A stretch of DNA of 64,000 nucleotides from NCBI GenBank assembly GCA_039105265.1, contig JAPFFF010000017.1:1612001-1676000 (forward strand), read 5' to 3'. Position numbers and translations under genes: made by a program. The notes under the pieces were generated by a model. That model was not told the origin of the DNA, searched no databases, and saw nothing but the letters and a program-made list of their open reading frames with translations. Origin of the DNA: Tritrichomonas musculus. Its lineage: Eukaryota; Parabasalia; Tritrichomonadida; Tritrichomonadidae. This document shows, one piece after another, positions 41,701 to 56,700 of the stretch (within the stretch, counting starts at the first letter, position 1; every line of letters begins with the position of its first letter).

Positions 41701-44700
41701 GTCATCTTTGCATAAGAGCCAATAAGAAAGCATGAATGCTTTTGAACTAGTAGCTTGCGTTTTTCTGATTATTCTGAATCATGAAAGTAGTTAATCTGAG
41801 CCGCGGTTTGAAGGTATTGTTATCTTTGCATAAGAGCCAATAAGAAAGCATGAATGCTTTTGAACTAGTAGCTTGCGTTTTTCTGATTATTCTGAATCAT
41901 GAAAGTAGTTAATCTGAGCCGCGGTTTGAAGGTATTGTTATCTTTGCATAAGAGCCAATAAGAAAGCATGAATGCTTTTGAACTAGTAGCTTGCGTTTTT
42001 CTGATTATTCTGAATCATAAAAGCAGTTAATCTGAGCCGCGGTTTGAAGGTATTGTTATCTTTGCATAAGAGCCAATAAGAAAGCATGAATGCTTTTGAA
42101 CTAGTAGCTTGCGTTTTTCTGATTATTCTGAATCATGAAAGTAGTTAATCTGAGCCGCGGTTTGAAGGTATTGTTATCTTTGCATAAGAGCCAATAAGAA
42201 AGCATGAATGCTTTTGAACTAGTAGCTTGCGTTTTTCTGATTATTCTGAATCATGAAAGTAGTTAATCTGAGCCGCGGTTTGAAGGTATTGTTATCTTTG
42301 CATAAGAGCCAATAAGAAAGCATGAATGCTTTTGAACTAGTAGCTTGCGTTTTTCTGATTATTCTGAATCATGAAAGTAGTTAATCTGAGCCGCGGTTTG
42401 AAGGTATTGTTATCTTTGCATAAGAGCCAATAAGAAAGCATGAATGCTTTTGAACTAGTAGCTTGCGTTTTTCTGATTATTCTGAATCATGAAAGTAGTT
42501 AATCTGAGCCGCGGTTTGAAGGTATTGTTATCTTTGCATAAGAGCCAATAAGAAAGCATGAATGCTTTTGAACTAGTAGCTTGCGTTTTTCTGATTATTC
42601 TGAATCATAAAAGCAGTTAATCTGAGCCACGGTTTGAACCTATTGTCATCTTTGCATAAAAGCAATAAGAAAGCATGAATGCTTTTGAACTAGTAGCTTG
42701 CGTTTTTCTGATTATTCTGAATCATGAAAGTAGTTAATCTGAGCCGCGGTTTGAAGGTATTGTTATCTTTGCATAAGAGCCAATAAGAAAGCATGAATGC
42801 TTTTGAACTAGTAGCTTGCGTTTTTCTGATTATTCTGAATCATGAAAGTAGTTAATCTGAGCCGCGGTTTGAAGGTATTGTTATCTTTGCATAAGAGCCA
42901 ATAAGAAAGCATGAATGCTTTTGAACTAGTAGCTTGCGTTTTTCTGATTATTCTGAATCATGAAAGTAGTTAATCTGAGCCACGGTTTGAACCTATTGTC
43001 ATCTTTGCATAAAAGCAATAAGAAAGCATGAATGCTTTTGAACTAGTAGCTTGCGTTTTTCTGATTATTCTGAATCATGAAAGTAGTTAATCTGAGCCGC
43101 GGTTTGAAGGTATTGTTATCTTTGCATAAAAGCAATAAGAAAGCATGAATGCTTTTGAACTAGTAGCTTGCGTTTTTCTGATTATTCTGAATCATGAAAG
43201 TAGTTAATCTGAGCCGCGGTTTGAAGGTATTGTTATCTTTGCATAAGAGCCAATAAGAAAGCATGAATGCTTTTGAACTAGTAGCTTGCGTTTTTCTGAT
43301 TATTCTGAATCATGAAAGTAGTTAATCTGAGCCGCGGTTTGAAGGTATTGTTATCTTTGCATAAAAGCAATAAGAAAGCATGAATGCTTTTGAACTAGAA
43401 GCTTGCGTTTTTCTGATTATTCTGAATCATAAAAGCAGTTAATCTGAGCCACGGTTTGAACCTATTGTTATCTTTGCATAAGAGCCAATAAGAAAGCATG
43501 AATGCTTTTGAACTAGTAGCTTGCGTTTTTCTGATTATTCTGAATCATGAAAGTAGTTAATCTGAGCCGCGGTTTGAAGGTATTGTTATCTTTGCATAAA
43601 AGCAATAAGAAAGCATGAATGCTTTTGAACTAGTAGCTTGCGTTTTTCTGATTATTCTGAATCATGAAAGTAGTTAATCTGAGCCGCGGTTTGAAGGTAT
43701 TGTTATCTTTGCATAAAAGCAATAAGAAAGCATGAATGCTTTTGAACTAGAAGCTTGCGTTTTTCTGATTATTCTGAATCATAAAAGCAGTTAATCTGAG
43801 CCACGGTTTGAACCTATTGTTATCTTTGCATAAGAGCCAATAAGAAAGCATGAATGCTTTTGAACTAGTAGCTTGCGTTTTTCTGATTATTCTGAATCAT
43901 GAAAGTAGTTAATCTGAGCCGCGGTTTGAAGGTATTGTTATCTTTGCATAAAAGCAATAAGAAAGCATGAATGCTTTTGAACTAGTAGCTTGCGTTTTTC
44001 TGATTATTCTGAATCATGAAAGCAGTTAATCTGAGCCACGGTTTGAAGGTATTGTCATCTTTGCATAAGAGCCAATAAGAAAGCATGAATGCTTTTGAAC
44101 TAGTAGCTTGCGTTTTTCTGATTATTCTGAATCATGAAAGTAGTTAATCTGAGCCGCGGTTTGAAGGTATTGTTATCTTTGCATAAGAGCCAATAAGAAA
44201 GCATGAATGCTTTTGAACTAGTAGCTTGCGTTTTTCTGATTATTCTGAATCATGAAAGTAGTTAATCTGAGCCGCGGTTTGAAGGTATTGTTATCTTTGC
44301 ATAAGAGCCAATAAGAAAGCATGAATGCTTTTGAACTAGTAGCTTGCGTTTTTCTGATTATTCTGAATCATAAAAGCAGTTAATCTGAGCCGCGGTTTGA
44401 AGGTATTGTTATCTTTGCATAAGAGCCAATAAGAAAGCATGAATGCTTTTGAACTAGTAGCTTGCGTTTTTCTGATTATTCTGAATCATGAAAGTAGTTA
44501 ATCTGAGCCGCGGTTTGAAGGTATTGTTATCTTTGCATAAGAGCCAATAAGAAAGCATGAATGCTTTTGAACTAGTAGCTTGCGTTTTTCTGATTATTCT
44601 GAATCATGAAAGTAGTTAATCTGAGCCGCGGTTTGAAGGTATTGTTATCTTTGCATAAGAGCCAATAAGAAAGCATGAATGCTTTTGAACTAGTAGCTTG

Positions 44701-47700
44701 CGTTTTTCTGATTATTCTGAATCATGAAAGTAGTTAATCTGAGCCGCGGTTTGAAGGTATTGTTATCTTTGCATAAGAGCCAATAAGAAAGCATGAATGC
44801 TTTTGAACTAGTAGCTTGCGTTTTTCTGATTATTCTGAATCATGAAAGTAGTTAATCTGAGCCGCGGTTTGAAGGTATTGTTATCTTTGCATAAGAGCCA
44901 ATAAGAAAGCATGAATGCTTTTGAACTAGTAGCTTGCGTTTTTCTGATTATTCTGAATCATGAAAGTAGTTAATCTGAGCCGCGGTTTGAAGGTATTGTT
45001 ATCTTTGCATAAGAGCCAATAAGAAAGCATGAATGCTTTTGAACTAGTAGCTTGCGTTTTTCTGATTATTCTGAATCATGAAAGTAGTTAATCTGAGCCG
45101 CGGTTTGAAGGTATTGTTATCTTTGCATAAAAGCAATAAGAAAGCATGAATGCTTTTGAACTAGTAGCTTGCGTTTTTCTGATTATTCTGAATCATGAAA
45201 GTAGTTAATCTGAGCCGCGGTTTGAAGGTATTGTTATCTTTGCATAAGAGCCAATAAGAAAGCATGAATGCTTTTGAACTAGTAGCTTGCGTTTTTCTGA
45301 TTATTCTGAATCATGAAAGTAGTTAATCTGAGCCGCGGTTTGAAGGTATTGTTATCTTTGCATAAGAGCCAATAAGAAAGCATGAATGCTTTTGAACTAG
45401 TAGCTTGCGTTTTTCTGATTATTCTGAATCATGAAAGTAGTTAATCTGAGCCGCGGTTTGAAGGTATTGTTATCTTTGCATAAGAGCCAATAAGAAAGCA
45501 TGAATGCTTTTGAACTAGTAGCTTGCGTTTTTCTGATTATTCTGAATCATGAAAGTAGTTAATCTGAGCCGCGGTTTGAAGGTATTGTTATCTTTGCATA
45601 AGAGCCAATAAGAAAGCATGAATGCTTTTGAACTAGTAGCTTGCGTTTTTCTGATTATTCTGAATCATGAAAGTAGTTAATCTGAGCCGCGGTTTGAAGG
45701 TATTGTTATCTTTGCATAAGAGCCAATAAGAAAGCATGAATGCTTTTGAACTAGTAGCTTGCGTTTTTCTGATTATTCTGAATCATGAAAGTAGTTAATC
45801 TGAGCCGCGGTTTGAAGGTATTGTTATCTTTGCATAAGAGCCAATAAGAAAGCATGAATGCTTTTGAACTAGTAGCTTGCGTTTTTCTGATTATTCTGAA
45901 TCATGAAAGTAGTTAATCTGAGCCGCGGTTTGAAGGTATTGTTATCTTTGCATAAGAGCCAATAAGAAAGCATGAATGCTTTTGAACTAGTAGCTTGCGT
46001 TTTTCTGATTATTCTGAATCATGAAAGTAGTTAATCTGAGCCGCGGTTTGAAGGTATTGTTATCTTTGCATAAGAGCCAATAAGAAAGCATGAATGCTTT
46101 TGAACTAGTAGCTTGCGTTTTTCTGATTATTCTGAATCATGAAAGTAGTTAATCTGAGCCGCGGTTTGAAGGTATTGTTATCTTTGCATAAGAGCCAATA
46201 AGAAAGCATGAATGCTTTTGAACTAGTAGCTTGCGTTTTTCTGATTATTCTGAATCATGAAAGTAGTTAATCTGAGCCGCGGTTTGAAGGTATTGTTATC
46301 TTTGCATAAGAGCCAATAAGAAAGCATGAATGCTTTTGAACTAGTAGCTTGCGTTTTTCTGATTATTCTGAATCATGAAAGTAGTTAATCTGAGCCGCGG
46401 TTTGAAGGTATTGTTATCTTTGCATAAGAGCCAATAAGAAAGCATGAATGCTTTTGAACTAGTAGCTTGCGTTTTTCTGATTATTCTGAATCATGAAAGT
46501 AGTTAATCTGAGCCGCGGTTTGAAGGTATTGTTATCTTTGCATAAAAGCAATAAGAAAGCATGAATGCTTTTGAACTAGTAGCTTGCGTTTTTCTGATTA
46601 TTCTGAATCATGAAAGTAGTTAATCTGAGCCGCGGTTTGAAGGTATTGTTATCTTTGCATAAGAGCCAATAAGAAAGCATGAATGCTTTTGAACTAGTAG
46701 CTTGCGTTTTTCTGATTATTCTGAATCATGAAAGTAGTTAATCTGAGCCGCGGTTTGAAGGTATTGTTATCTTTGCATAAGAGCCAATAAGAAAGCATGA
46801 ATGCTTTTGAACTAGTAGCTTGCGTTTTTCTGATTATTCTGAATCATGAAAGTAGTTAATCTGAGCCGCGGTTTGAAGGTATTGTTATCTTTGCATAAGA
46901 GCCAATAAGAAAGCATGAATGCTTTTGAACTAGTAGCTTGCGTTTTTCTGATTATTCTGAATCATGAAAGTAGTTAATCTGAGCCGCGGTTTGAAGGTAT
47001 TGTTATCTTTGCATAAGAGCCAATAAGAAAGCATGAATGCTTTTGAACTAGTAGCTTGCGTTTTTCTGATTATTCTGAATCATGAAAGTAGTTAATCTGA
47101 GCCGCGGTTTGAAGGTATTGTTATCTTTGCATAAGAGCCAATAAGAAAGCATGAATGCTTTTGAACTAGTAGCTTGCGTTTTTCTGATTATTCTGAATCA
47201 TGAAAGTAGTTAATCTGAGCCGCGGTTTGAAGGTATTGTTATCTTTGCATAAAAGCAATAAGAAAGCATGAATGCTTTTGAACTAGTAGCTTGCGTTTTT
47301 CTGATTATTCTGAATCATGAAAGCAGTTAATCTGAGCCACGGTTTGAAGGTATTGTCATCTTTGCATAAGAGCCAATAAGAAAGCATGAATGCTTTTGAA
47401 CTAGTAGCTTGCGTTTTTCTGATTATTCTGAATCATAAAAGCAGTTAATCTGAGCCACGGTTTGAACCTATTGTCATCTTTGCATAAAAGCAATAAGAAA
47501 GCATGAATGCTTTTGAACTAGTAGCTTGCGTTTTTCTGATTATTCTGAATCATGAAAGTAGTTAATCTGAGCCGCGGTTTGAAGGTATTGTTATCTTTGC
47601 ATAAGAGCCAATAAGAAAGCATGAATGCTTTTGAACTAGTAGCTTGCGTTTTTCTGATTATTCTGAATCATAAAAGCAGTTAATCTGAGCCGCGGTTTGA

Positions 47701-50700
47701 AGGTATTGTTATCTTTGCATAAGAGCCAATAAGAAAGCATGAATGCTTTTGAACTAGTAGCTTGCGTTTTTCTGATTATTCTGAATCATGAAAGTAGTTA
47801 ATCTGAGCCGCGGTTTGAAGGTATTGTTATCTTTGCATAAGAGCCAATAAGAAAGCATGAATGCTTTTGAACTAGTAGCTTGCGTTTTTCTGATTATTCT
47901 GAATCATGAAAGTAGTTAATCTGAGCCGCGGTTTGAAGGTATTGTTATCTTTGCATAAGAGCCAATAAGAAAGCATGAATGCTTTTGAACTAGTAGCTTG
48001 CGTTTTTCTGATTATTCTGAATCATGAAAGTAGTTAATCTGAGCCGCGGTTTGAAGGTATTGTTATCTTTGCATAAGAGCCAATAAGAAAGCATGAATGC
48101 TTTTGAACTAGTAGCTTGCGTTTTTCTGATTATTCTGAATCATGAAAGTAGTTAATCTGAGCCGCGGTTTGAAGGTATTGTTATCTTTGCATAAGAGCCA
48201 ATAAGAAAGCATGAATGCTTTTGAACTAGTAGCTTGCGTTTTTCTGATTATTCTGAATCATGAAAGTAGTTAATCTGAGCCGCGGTTTGAAGGTATTGTT
48301 ATCTTTGCATAAGAGCCAATAAGAAAGCATGAATGCTTTTGAACTAGTAGCTTGCGTTTTTCTGATTATTCTGAATCATGAAAGTAGTTAATCTGAGCCG
48401 CGGTTTGAAGGTATTGTTATCTTTGCATAAGAGCCAATAAGAAAGCATGAATGCTTTTGAACTAGTAGCTTGCGTTTTTCTGATTATTCTGAATCATGAA
48501 AGTAGTTAATCTGAGCCGCGGTTTGAAGGTATTGTTATCTTTGCATAAGAGCCAATAAGAAAGCATGAATGCTTTTGAACTAGTAGCTTGCGTTTTTCTG
48601 ATTATTCTGAATCATGAAAGTAGTTAATCTGAGCCGCGGTTTGAAGGTATTGTTATCTTTGCATAAGAGCCAATAAGAAAGCATGAATGCTTTTGAACTA
48701 GTAGCTTGCGTTTTTCTGATTATTCTGAATCATGAAAGTAGTTAATCTGAGCCGCGGTTTGAAGGTATTGTTATCTTTGCATAAAAGCAATAAGAAAGCA
48801 TGAATGCTTTTGAACTAGTAGCTTGCGTTTTTCTGATTATTCTGAATCATGAAAGCAGTTAATCTGAGCCACGGTTTGAAGGTATTGTCATCTTTGCATA
48901 AGAGCCAATAAGAAAGCATGAATGCTTTTGAACTAGTAGCTTGCGTTTTTCTGATTATTCTGAATCATAAAAGCAGTTAATCTGAGCCACGGTTTGAACC
49001 TATTGTCATCTTTGCATAAAAGCAATAAGAAAGCATGAATGCTTTTGAACTAGTAGCTTGCGTTTTTCTGATTATTCTGAATCATGAAAGTAGTTAATCT
49101 GAGCCGCGGTTTGAAGGTATTGTTATCTTTGCATAAGAGCCAATAAGAAAGCATGAATGCTTTTGAACTAGTAGCTTGCGTTTTTCTGATTATTCTGAAT
49201 CATAAAAGCAGTTAATCTGAGCCGCGGTTTGAAGGTATTGTTATCTTTGCATAAGAGCCAATAAGAAAGCATGAATGCTTTTGAACTAGTAGCTTGCGTT
49301 TTTCTGATTATTCTGAATCATGAAAGTAGTTAATCTGAGCCGCGGTTTGAAGGTATTGTTATCTTTGCATAAGAGCCAATAAGAAAGCATGAATGCTTTT
49401 GAACTAGTAGCTTGCGTTTTTCTGATTATTCTGAATCATGAAAGTAGTTAATCTGAGCCGCGGTTTGAAGGTATTGTTATCTTTGCATAAGAGCCAATAA
49501 GAAAGCATGAATGCTTTTGAACTAGTAGCTTGCGTTTTTCTGATTATTCTGAATCATGAAAGTAGTTAATCTGAGCCGCGGTTTGAAGGTATTGTTATCT
49601 TTGCATAAGAGCCAATAAGAAAGCATGAATGCTTTTGAACTAGTAGCTTGCGTTTTTCTGATTATTCTGAATCATGAAAGTAGTTAATCTGAGCCGCGGT
49701 TTGAAGGTATTGTTATCTTTGCATAAGAGCCAATAAGAAAGCATGAATGCTTTTGAACTAGTAGCTTGCGTTTTTCTGATTATTCTGAATCATGAAAGTA
49801 GTTAATCTGAGCCGCGGTTTGAAGGTATTGTTATCTTTGCATAAGAGCCAATAAGAAAGCATGAATGCTTTTGAACTAGTAGCTTGCGTTTTTCTGATTA
49901 TTCTGAATCATGAAAGTAGTTAATCTGAGCCGCGGTTTGAAGGTATTGTTATCTTTGCATAAGAGCCAATAAGAAAGCATGAATGCTTTTGAACTAGTAG
50001 CTTGCGTTTTTCTGATTATTCTGAATCATGAAAGTAGTTAATCTGAGCCGCGGTTTGAAGGTATTGTTATCTTTGCATAAGAGCCAATAAGAAAGCATGA
50101 ATGCTTTTGAACTAGTAGCTTGCGTTTTTCTGATTATTCTGAATCATGAAAGTAGTTAATCTGAGCCGCGGTTTGAAGGTATTGTTATCTTTGCATAAGA
50201 GCCAATAAGAAAGCATGAATGCTTTTGAACTAGTAGCTTGCGTTTTTCTGATTATTCTGAATCATGAAAGTAGTTAATCTGAGCCGCGGTTTGAAGGTAT
50301 TGTTATCTTTGCATAAAAGCAATAAGAAAGCATGAATGCTTTTGAACTAGTAGCTTGCGTTTTTCTGATTATTCTGAATCATGAAAGTAGTTAATCTGAG
50401 CCGCGGTTTGAAGGTATTGTTATCTTTGCATAAAAGCAATAAGAAAGCATGAATGCTTTTGAACTAGTAGCTTGCGTTTTTCTGATTATTCTGAATCATG
50501 AAAGTAGTTAATCTGAGCCGCGGTTTGAAGGTATTGTTATCTTTGCATAAGAGCCAATAAGAAAGCATGAATGCTTTTGAACTAGTAGCTTGCGTTTTTC
50601 TGATTATTCTGAATCATGAAAGTAGTTAATCTGAGCCGCGGTTTGAAGGTATTGTTATCTTTGCATAAGAGCCAATAAGAAAGCATGAATGCTTTTGAAC

Positions 50701-53700
50701 TAGTAGCTTGCGTTTTTCTGATTATTCTGAATCATGAAAGTAGTTAATCTGAGCCGCGGTTTGAAGGTATTGTTATCTTTGCATAAGAGCCAATAAGAAA
50801 GCATGAATGCTTTTGAACTAGTAGCTTGCGTTTTTCTGATTATTCTGAATCATGAAAGTAGTTAATCTGAGCCGCGGTTTGAAGGTATTGTTATCTTTGC
50901 ATAAGAGCCAATAAGAAAGCATGAATGCTTTTGAACTAGTAGCTTGCGTTTTTCTGATTATTCTGAATCATGAAAGTAGTTAATCTGAGCCGCGGTTTGA
51001 AGGTATTGTTATCTTTGCATAAGAGCCAATAAGAAAGCATGAATGCTTTTGAACTAGTAGCTTGCGTTTTTCTGATTATTCTGAATCATGAAAGTAGTTA
51101 ATCTGAGCCGCGGTTTGAAGGTATTGTTATCTTTGCATAAGAGCCAATAAGAAAGCATGAATGCTTTTGAACTAGTAGCTTGCGTTTTTCTGATTATTCT
51201 GAATCATGAAAGTAGTTAATCTGAGCCGCGGTTTGAAGGTATTGTTATCTTTGCATAAGAGCCAATAAGAAAGCATGAATGCTTTTGAACTAGTAGCTTG
51301 CGTTTTTCTGATTATTCTGAATCATGAAAGTAGTTAATCTGAGCCGCGGTTTGAAGGTATTGTTATCTTTGCATAAGAGCCAATAAGAAAGCATGAATGC
51401 TTTTGAACTAGTAGCTTGCGTTTTTCTGATTATTCTGAATCATGAAAGTAGTTAATCTGAGCCGCGGTTTGAAGGTATTGTTATCTTTGCATAAGAGCCA
51501 ATAAGAAAGCATGAATGCTTTTGAACTAGTAGCTTGCGTTTTTCTGATTATTCTGAATCATGAAAGTAGTTAATCTGAGCCGCGGTTTGAAGGTATTGTT
51601 ATCTTTGCATAAGAGCCAATAAGAAAGCATGAATGCTTTTGAACTAGTAGCTTGCGTTTTTCTGATTATTCTGAATCATGAAAGTAGTTAATCTGAGCCG
51701 CGGTTTGAAGGTATTGTTATCTTTGCATAAGAGCCAATAAGAAAGCATGAATGCTTTTGAACTAGTAGCTTGCGTTTTTCTGATTATTCTGAATCATGAA
51801 AGTAGTTAATCTGAGCCGCGGTTTGAAGGTATTGTTATCTTTGCATAAGAGCCAATAAGAAAGCATGAATGCTTTTGAACTAGTAGCTTGCGTTTTTCTG
51901 ATTATTCTGAATCATGAAAGTAGTTAATCTGAGCCGCGGTTTGAAGGTATTGTTATCTTTGCATAAAAGCAATAAGAAAGCATGAATGCTTTTGAACTAG
52001 TAGCTTGCGTTTTTCTGATTATTCTGAATCATGAAAGTAGTTAATCTGAGCCGCGGTTTGAAGGTATTGTTATCTTTGCATAAAAGCAATAAGAAAGCAT
52101 GAATGCTTTTGAACTAGTAGCTTGCGTTTTTCTGATTATTCTGAATCATGAAAGTAGTTAATCTGAGCCGCGGTTTGAAGGTATTGTTATCTTTGCATAA
52201 GAGCCAATAAGAAAGCATGAATGCTTTTGAACTAGTAGCTTGCGTTTTTCTGATTATTCTGAATCATGAAAGTAGTTAATCTGAGCCGCGGTTTGAAGGT
52301 ATTGTTATCTTTGCATAAGAGCCAATAAGAAAGCATGAATGCTTTTGAACTAGTAGCTTGCGTTTTTCTGATTATTCTGAATCATGAAAGTAGTTAATCT
52401 GAGCCGCGGTTTGAAGGTATTGTTATCTTTGCATAAGAGCCAATAAGAAAGCATGAATGCTTTTGAACTAGTAGCTTGCGTTTTTCTGATTATTCTGAAT
52501 CATGAAAGTAGTTAATCTGAGCCGCGGTTTGAAGGTATTGTTATCTTTGCATAAGAGCCAATAAGAAAGCATGAATGCTTTTGAACTAGTAGCTTGCGTT
52601 TTTCTGATTATTCTGAATCATGAAAGTAGTTAATCTGAGCCGCGGTTTGAAGGTATTGTTATCTTTGCATAAGAGCCAATAAGAAAGCATGAATGCTTTT
52701 GAACTAGTAGCTTGCGTTTTTCTGATTATTCTGAATCATGAAAGTAGTTAATCTGAGCCGCGGTTTGAAGGTATTGTTATCTTTGCATAAGAGCCAATAA
52801 GAAAGCATGAATGCTTTTGAACTAGTAGCTTGCGTTTTTCTGATTATTCTGAATCATAAAAGCAGTTAATCTGAGCCACGGTTTGAACCTATTGTCATCT
52901 TTGCATAAAAGCAATAAGAAAGCATGAATGCTTTTGAACTAGTAGCTTGCGTTTTTCTGATTATTCTGAATCATGAAAGTAGTTAATCTGAGCCGCGGTT
53001 TGAAGGTATTGTTATCTTTGCATAAGAGCCAATAAGAAAGCATGAATGCTTTTGAACTAGTAGCTTGCGTTTTTCTGATTATTCTGAATCATGAAAGTAG
53101 TTAATCTGAGCCGCGGTTTGAAGGTATTGTTATCTTTGCATAAGAGCCAATAAGAAAGCATGAATGCTTTTGAACTAGTAGCTTGCGTTTTTCTGATTAT
53201 TCTGAATCATGAAAGTAGTTAATCTGAGCCGCGGTTTGAAGGTATTGTTATCTTTGCATAAAAGCAATAAGAAAGCATGAATGCTTTTGAACTAGTAGCT
53301 TGCGTTTTTCTGATTATTCTGAATCATGAAAGTAGTTAATCTGAGCCGCGGTTTGAAGGTATTGTTATCTTTGCATAAAAGCAATAAGAAAGCATGAATG
53401 CTTTTGAACTAGTAGCTTGCGTTTTTCTGATTATTCTGAATCATGAAAGTAGTTAATCTGAGCCGCGGTTTGAAGGTATTGTTATCTTTGCATAAGAGCC
53501 AATAAGAAAGCATGAATGCTTTTGAACTAGTAGCTTGCGTTTTTCTGATTATTCTGAATCATGAAAGTAGTTAATCTGAGCCGCGGTTTGAAGGTATTGT
53601 TATCTTTGCATAAAAGCAATAAGAAAGCATGAATGCTTTTGAACTAGAAGCTTGCGTTTTTCTGATTATTCTGAATCATAAAAGCAGTTAATCTGAGCCA

Positions 53701-56700
53701 CGGTTTGAACCTATTGTTATCTTTGCATAAGAGCCAATAAGAAAGCATGAATGCTTTTGAACTAGTAGCTTGCGTTTTTCTGATTATTCTGAATCATGAA
53801 AGTAGTTAATCTGAGCCGCGGTTTGAAGGTATTGTTATCTTTGCATAAAAGCAATAAGAAAGCATGAATGCTTTTGAACTAGTAGCTTGCGTTTTTCTGA
53901 TTATTCTGAATCATGAAAGTAGTTAATCTGAGCCGCGGTTTGAAGGTATTGTTATCTTTGCATAAAAGCAATAAGAAAGCATGAATGCTTTTGAACTAGA
54001 AGCTTGCGTTTTTCTGATTATTCTGAATCATAAAAGCAGTTAATCTGAGCCGCGGTTTGAACCTATTGTTATCTTTGCATAAGAGCCAATAAGAAAGCAT
54101 GAATGCTTTTGAACTAGTAGCTTGCGTTTTTCTGATTATTCTGAATCATGAAAGTAGTTAATCTGAGCCGCGGTTTGAAGGTATTGTTATCTTTGCATAA
54201 AAGCAATAAGAAAGCATGAATGCTTTTGAACTAGTAGCTTGCGTTTTTCTGATTATTCTGAATCATGAAAGCAGTTAATCTGAGCCACGGTTTGAAGGTA
54301 TTGTCATCTTTGCATAAGAGCCAATAAGAAAGCATGAATGCTTTTGAACTAGTAGCTTGCGTTTTTCTGATTATTCTGAATCATGAAAGTAGTTAATCTG
54401 AGCCGCGGTTTGAAGGTATTGTTATCTTTGCATAAGAGCCAATAAGAAAGCATGAATGCTTTTGAACTAGTAGCTTGCGTTTTTCTGATTATTCTGAATC
54501 ATGAAAGTAGTTAATCTGAGCCGCGGTTTGAAGGTATTGTTATCTTTGCATAAGAGCCAATAAGAAAGCATGAATGCTTTTGAACTAGTAGCTTGCGTTT
54601 TTCTGATTATTCTGAATCATAAAAGCAGTTAATCTGAGCCGCGGTTTGAAGGTATTGTTATCTTTGCATAAGAGCCAATAAGAAAGCATGAATGCTTTTG
54701 AACTAGTAGCTTGCGTTTTTCTGATTATTCTGAATCATGAAAGTAGTTAATCTGAGCCGCGGTTTGAAGGTATTGTTATCTTTGCATAAGAGCCAATAAG
54801 AAAGCATGAATGCTTTTGAACTAGTAGCTTGCGTTTTTCTGATTATTCTGAATCATGAAAGTAGTTAATCTGAGCCGCGGTTTGAAGGTATTGTTATCTT
54901 TGCATAAGAGCCAATAAGAAAGCATGAATGCTTTTGAACTAGTAGCTTGCGTTTTTCTGATTATTCTGAATCATGAAAGTAGTTAATCTGAGCCGCGGTT
55001 TGAAGGTATTGTTATCTTTGCATAAGAGCCAATAAGAAAGCATGAATGCTTTTGAACTAGTAGCTTGCGTTTTTCTGATTATTCTGAATCATAAAAGCAG
55101 TTAATCTGAGCCACGGTTTGAACCTATTGTCATCTTTGCATAAAAGCAATAAGAAAGCATGAATGCTTTTGAACTAGTAGCTTGCGTTTTTCTGATTATT
55201 CTGAATCATGAAAGTAGTTAATCTGAGCCGCGGTTTGAAGGTATTGTTATCTTTGCATAAGAGCCAATAAGAAAGCATGAATGCTTTTGAACTAGTAGCT
55301 TGCGTTTTTCTGATTATTCTGAATCATGAAAGTAGTTAATCTGAGCCGCGGTTTGAAGGTATTGTTATCTTTGCATAAGAGCCAATAAGAAAGCATGAAT
55401 GCTTTTGAACTAGTAGCTTGCGTTTTTCTGATTATTCTGAATCATGAAAGTAGTTAATCTGAGCCACGGTTTGAACCTATTGTCATCTTTGCATAAAAGC
55501 AATAAGAAAGCATGAATGCTTTTGAACTAGTAGCTTGCGTTTTTCTGATTATTCTGAATCATGAAAGTAGTTAATCTGAGCCGCGGTTTGAAGGTATTGT
55601 TATCTTTGCATAAAAGCAATAAGAAAGCATGAATGCTTTTGAACTAGTAGCTTGCGTTTTTCTGATTATTCTGAATCATGAAAGTAGTTAATCTGAGCCG
55701 CGGTTTGAAGGTATTGTTATCTTTGCATAAAAGCAATAAGAAAGCATGAATGCTTTTGAACTAGTAGCTTGCGTTTTTCTGATTATTCTGAATCATGAAA
55801 GTAGTTAATCTGAGCCGCGGTTTGAAGGTATTGTTATCTTTGCATAAAAGCAATAAGAAAGCATGAATGCTTTTGAACTAGTAGCTTGCGTTTTTCTGAT
55901 TATTCTGAATCATGAAAGTAGTTAATCTGAGCCGCGGTTTGAAGGTATTGTTATCTTTGCATAAGAGCCAATAAGAAAGCATGAATGCTTTTGAACTAGT
56001 AGCTTGCGTTTTTCTGATTATTCTGAATCATGAAAGTAGTTAATCTGAGCCGCGGTTTGAAGGTATTGTTATCTTTGCATAAAAGCAATAAGAAAGCATG
56101 AATGCTTTTGAACTAGTAGCTTGCGTTTTTCTGATTATTCTGAATCATAAAAGCAGTTAATCTGAGCCACGGTTTGAACCTATTGTTATCTTTGCATAAG
56201 AGCCAATAAGAAAGCATGAATGCTTTTGAACTAGTAGCTTGCGTTTTTCTGATTATTCTGAATCATGAAAGTAGTTAATCTGAGCCGCGGTTTGAAGGTA
56301 TTGTTATCTTTGCATAAAAGCAATAAGAAAGCATGAATGCTTTTGAACTAGTAGCTTGCGTTTTTCTGATTATTCTGAATCATGAAAGTAGTTAATCTGA
56401 GCCACGGTTTGAAGGTATTGTTATCTTTGCATAAGAGCCAATAAGAAAGCATGAATGCTTTTGAACTAGTAGCTTGCGTTTTTCTGATTATTCTGAATCA
56501 TGAAAGTAGTTAATCTGAGCCGCGGTTTGAAGGTATTGTTATCTTTGCATAAAAGCAATAAGAAAGCATGAATGCTTTTGAACTAGAAGCTTGCGTTTTT
56601 CTGATTATTCTGAATCATAAAAGCAGTTAATCTGAGCCACGGTTTGAACCTATTGTTATCTTTGCATAAGAGCCAATAAGAAAGCATGAATGCTTTTGAA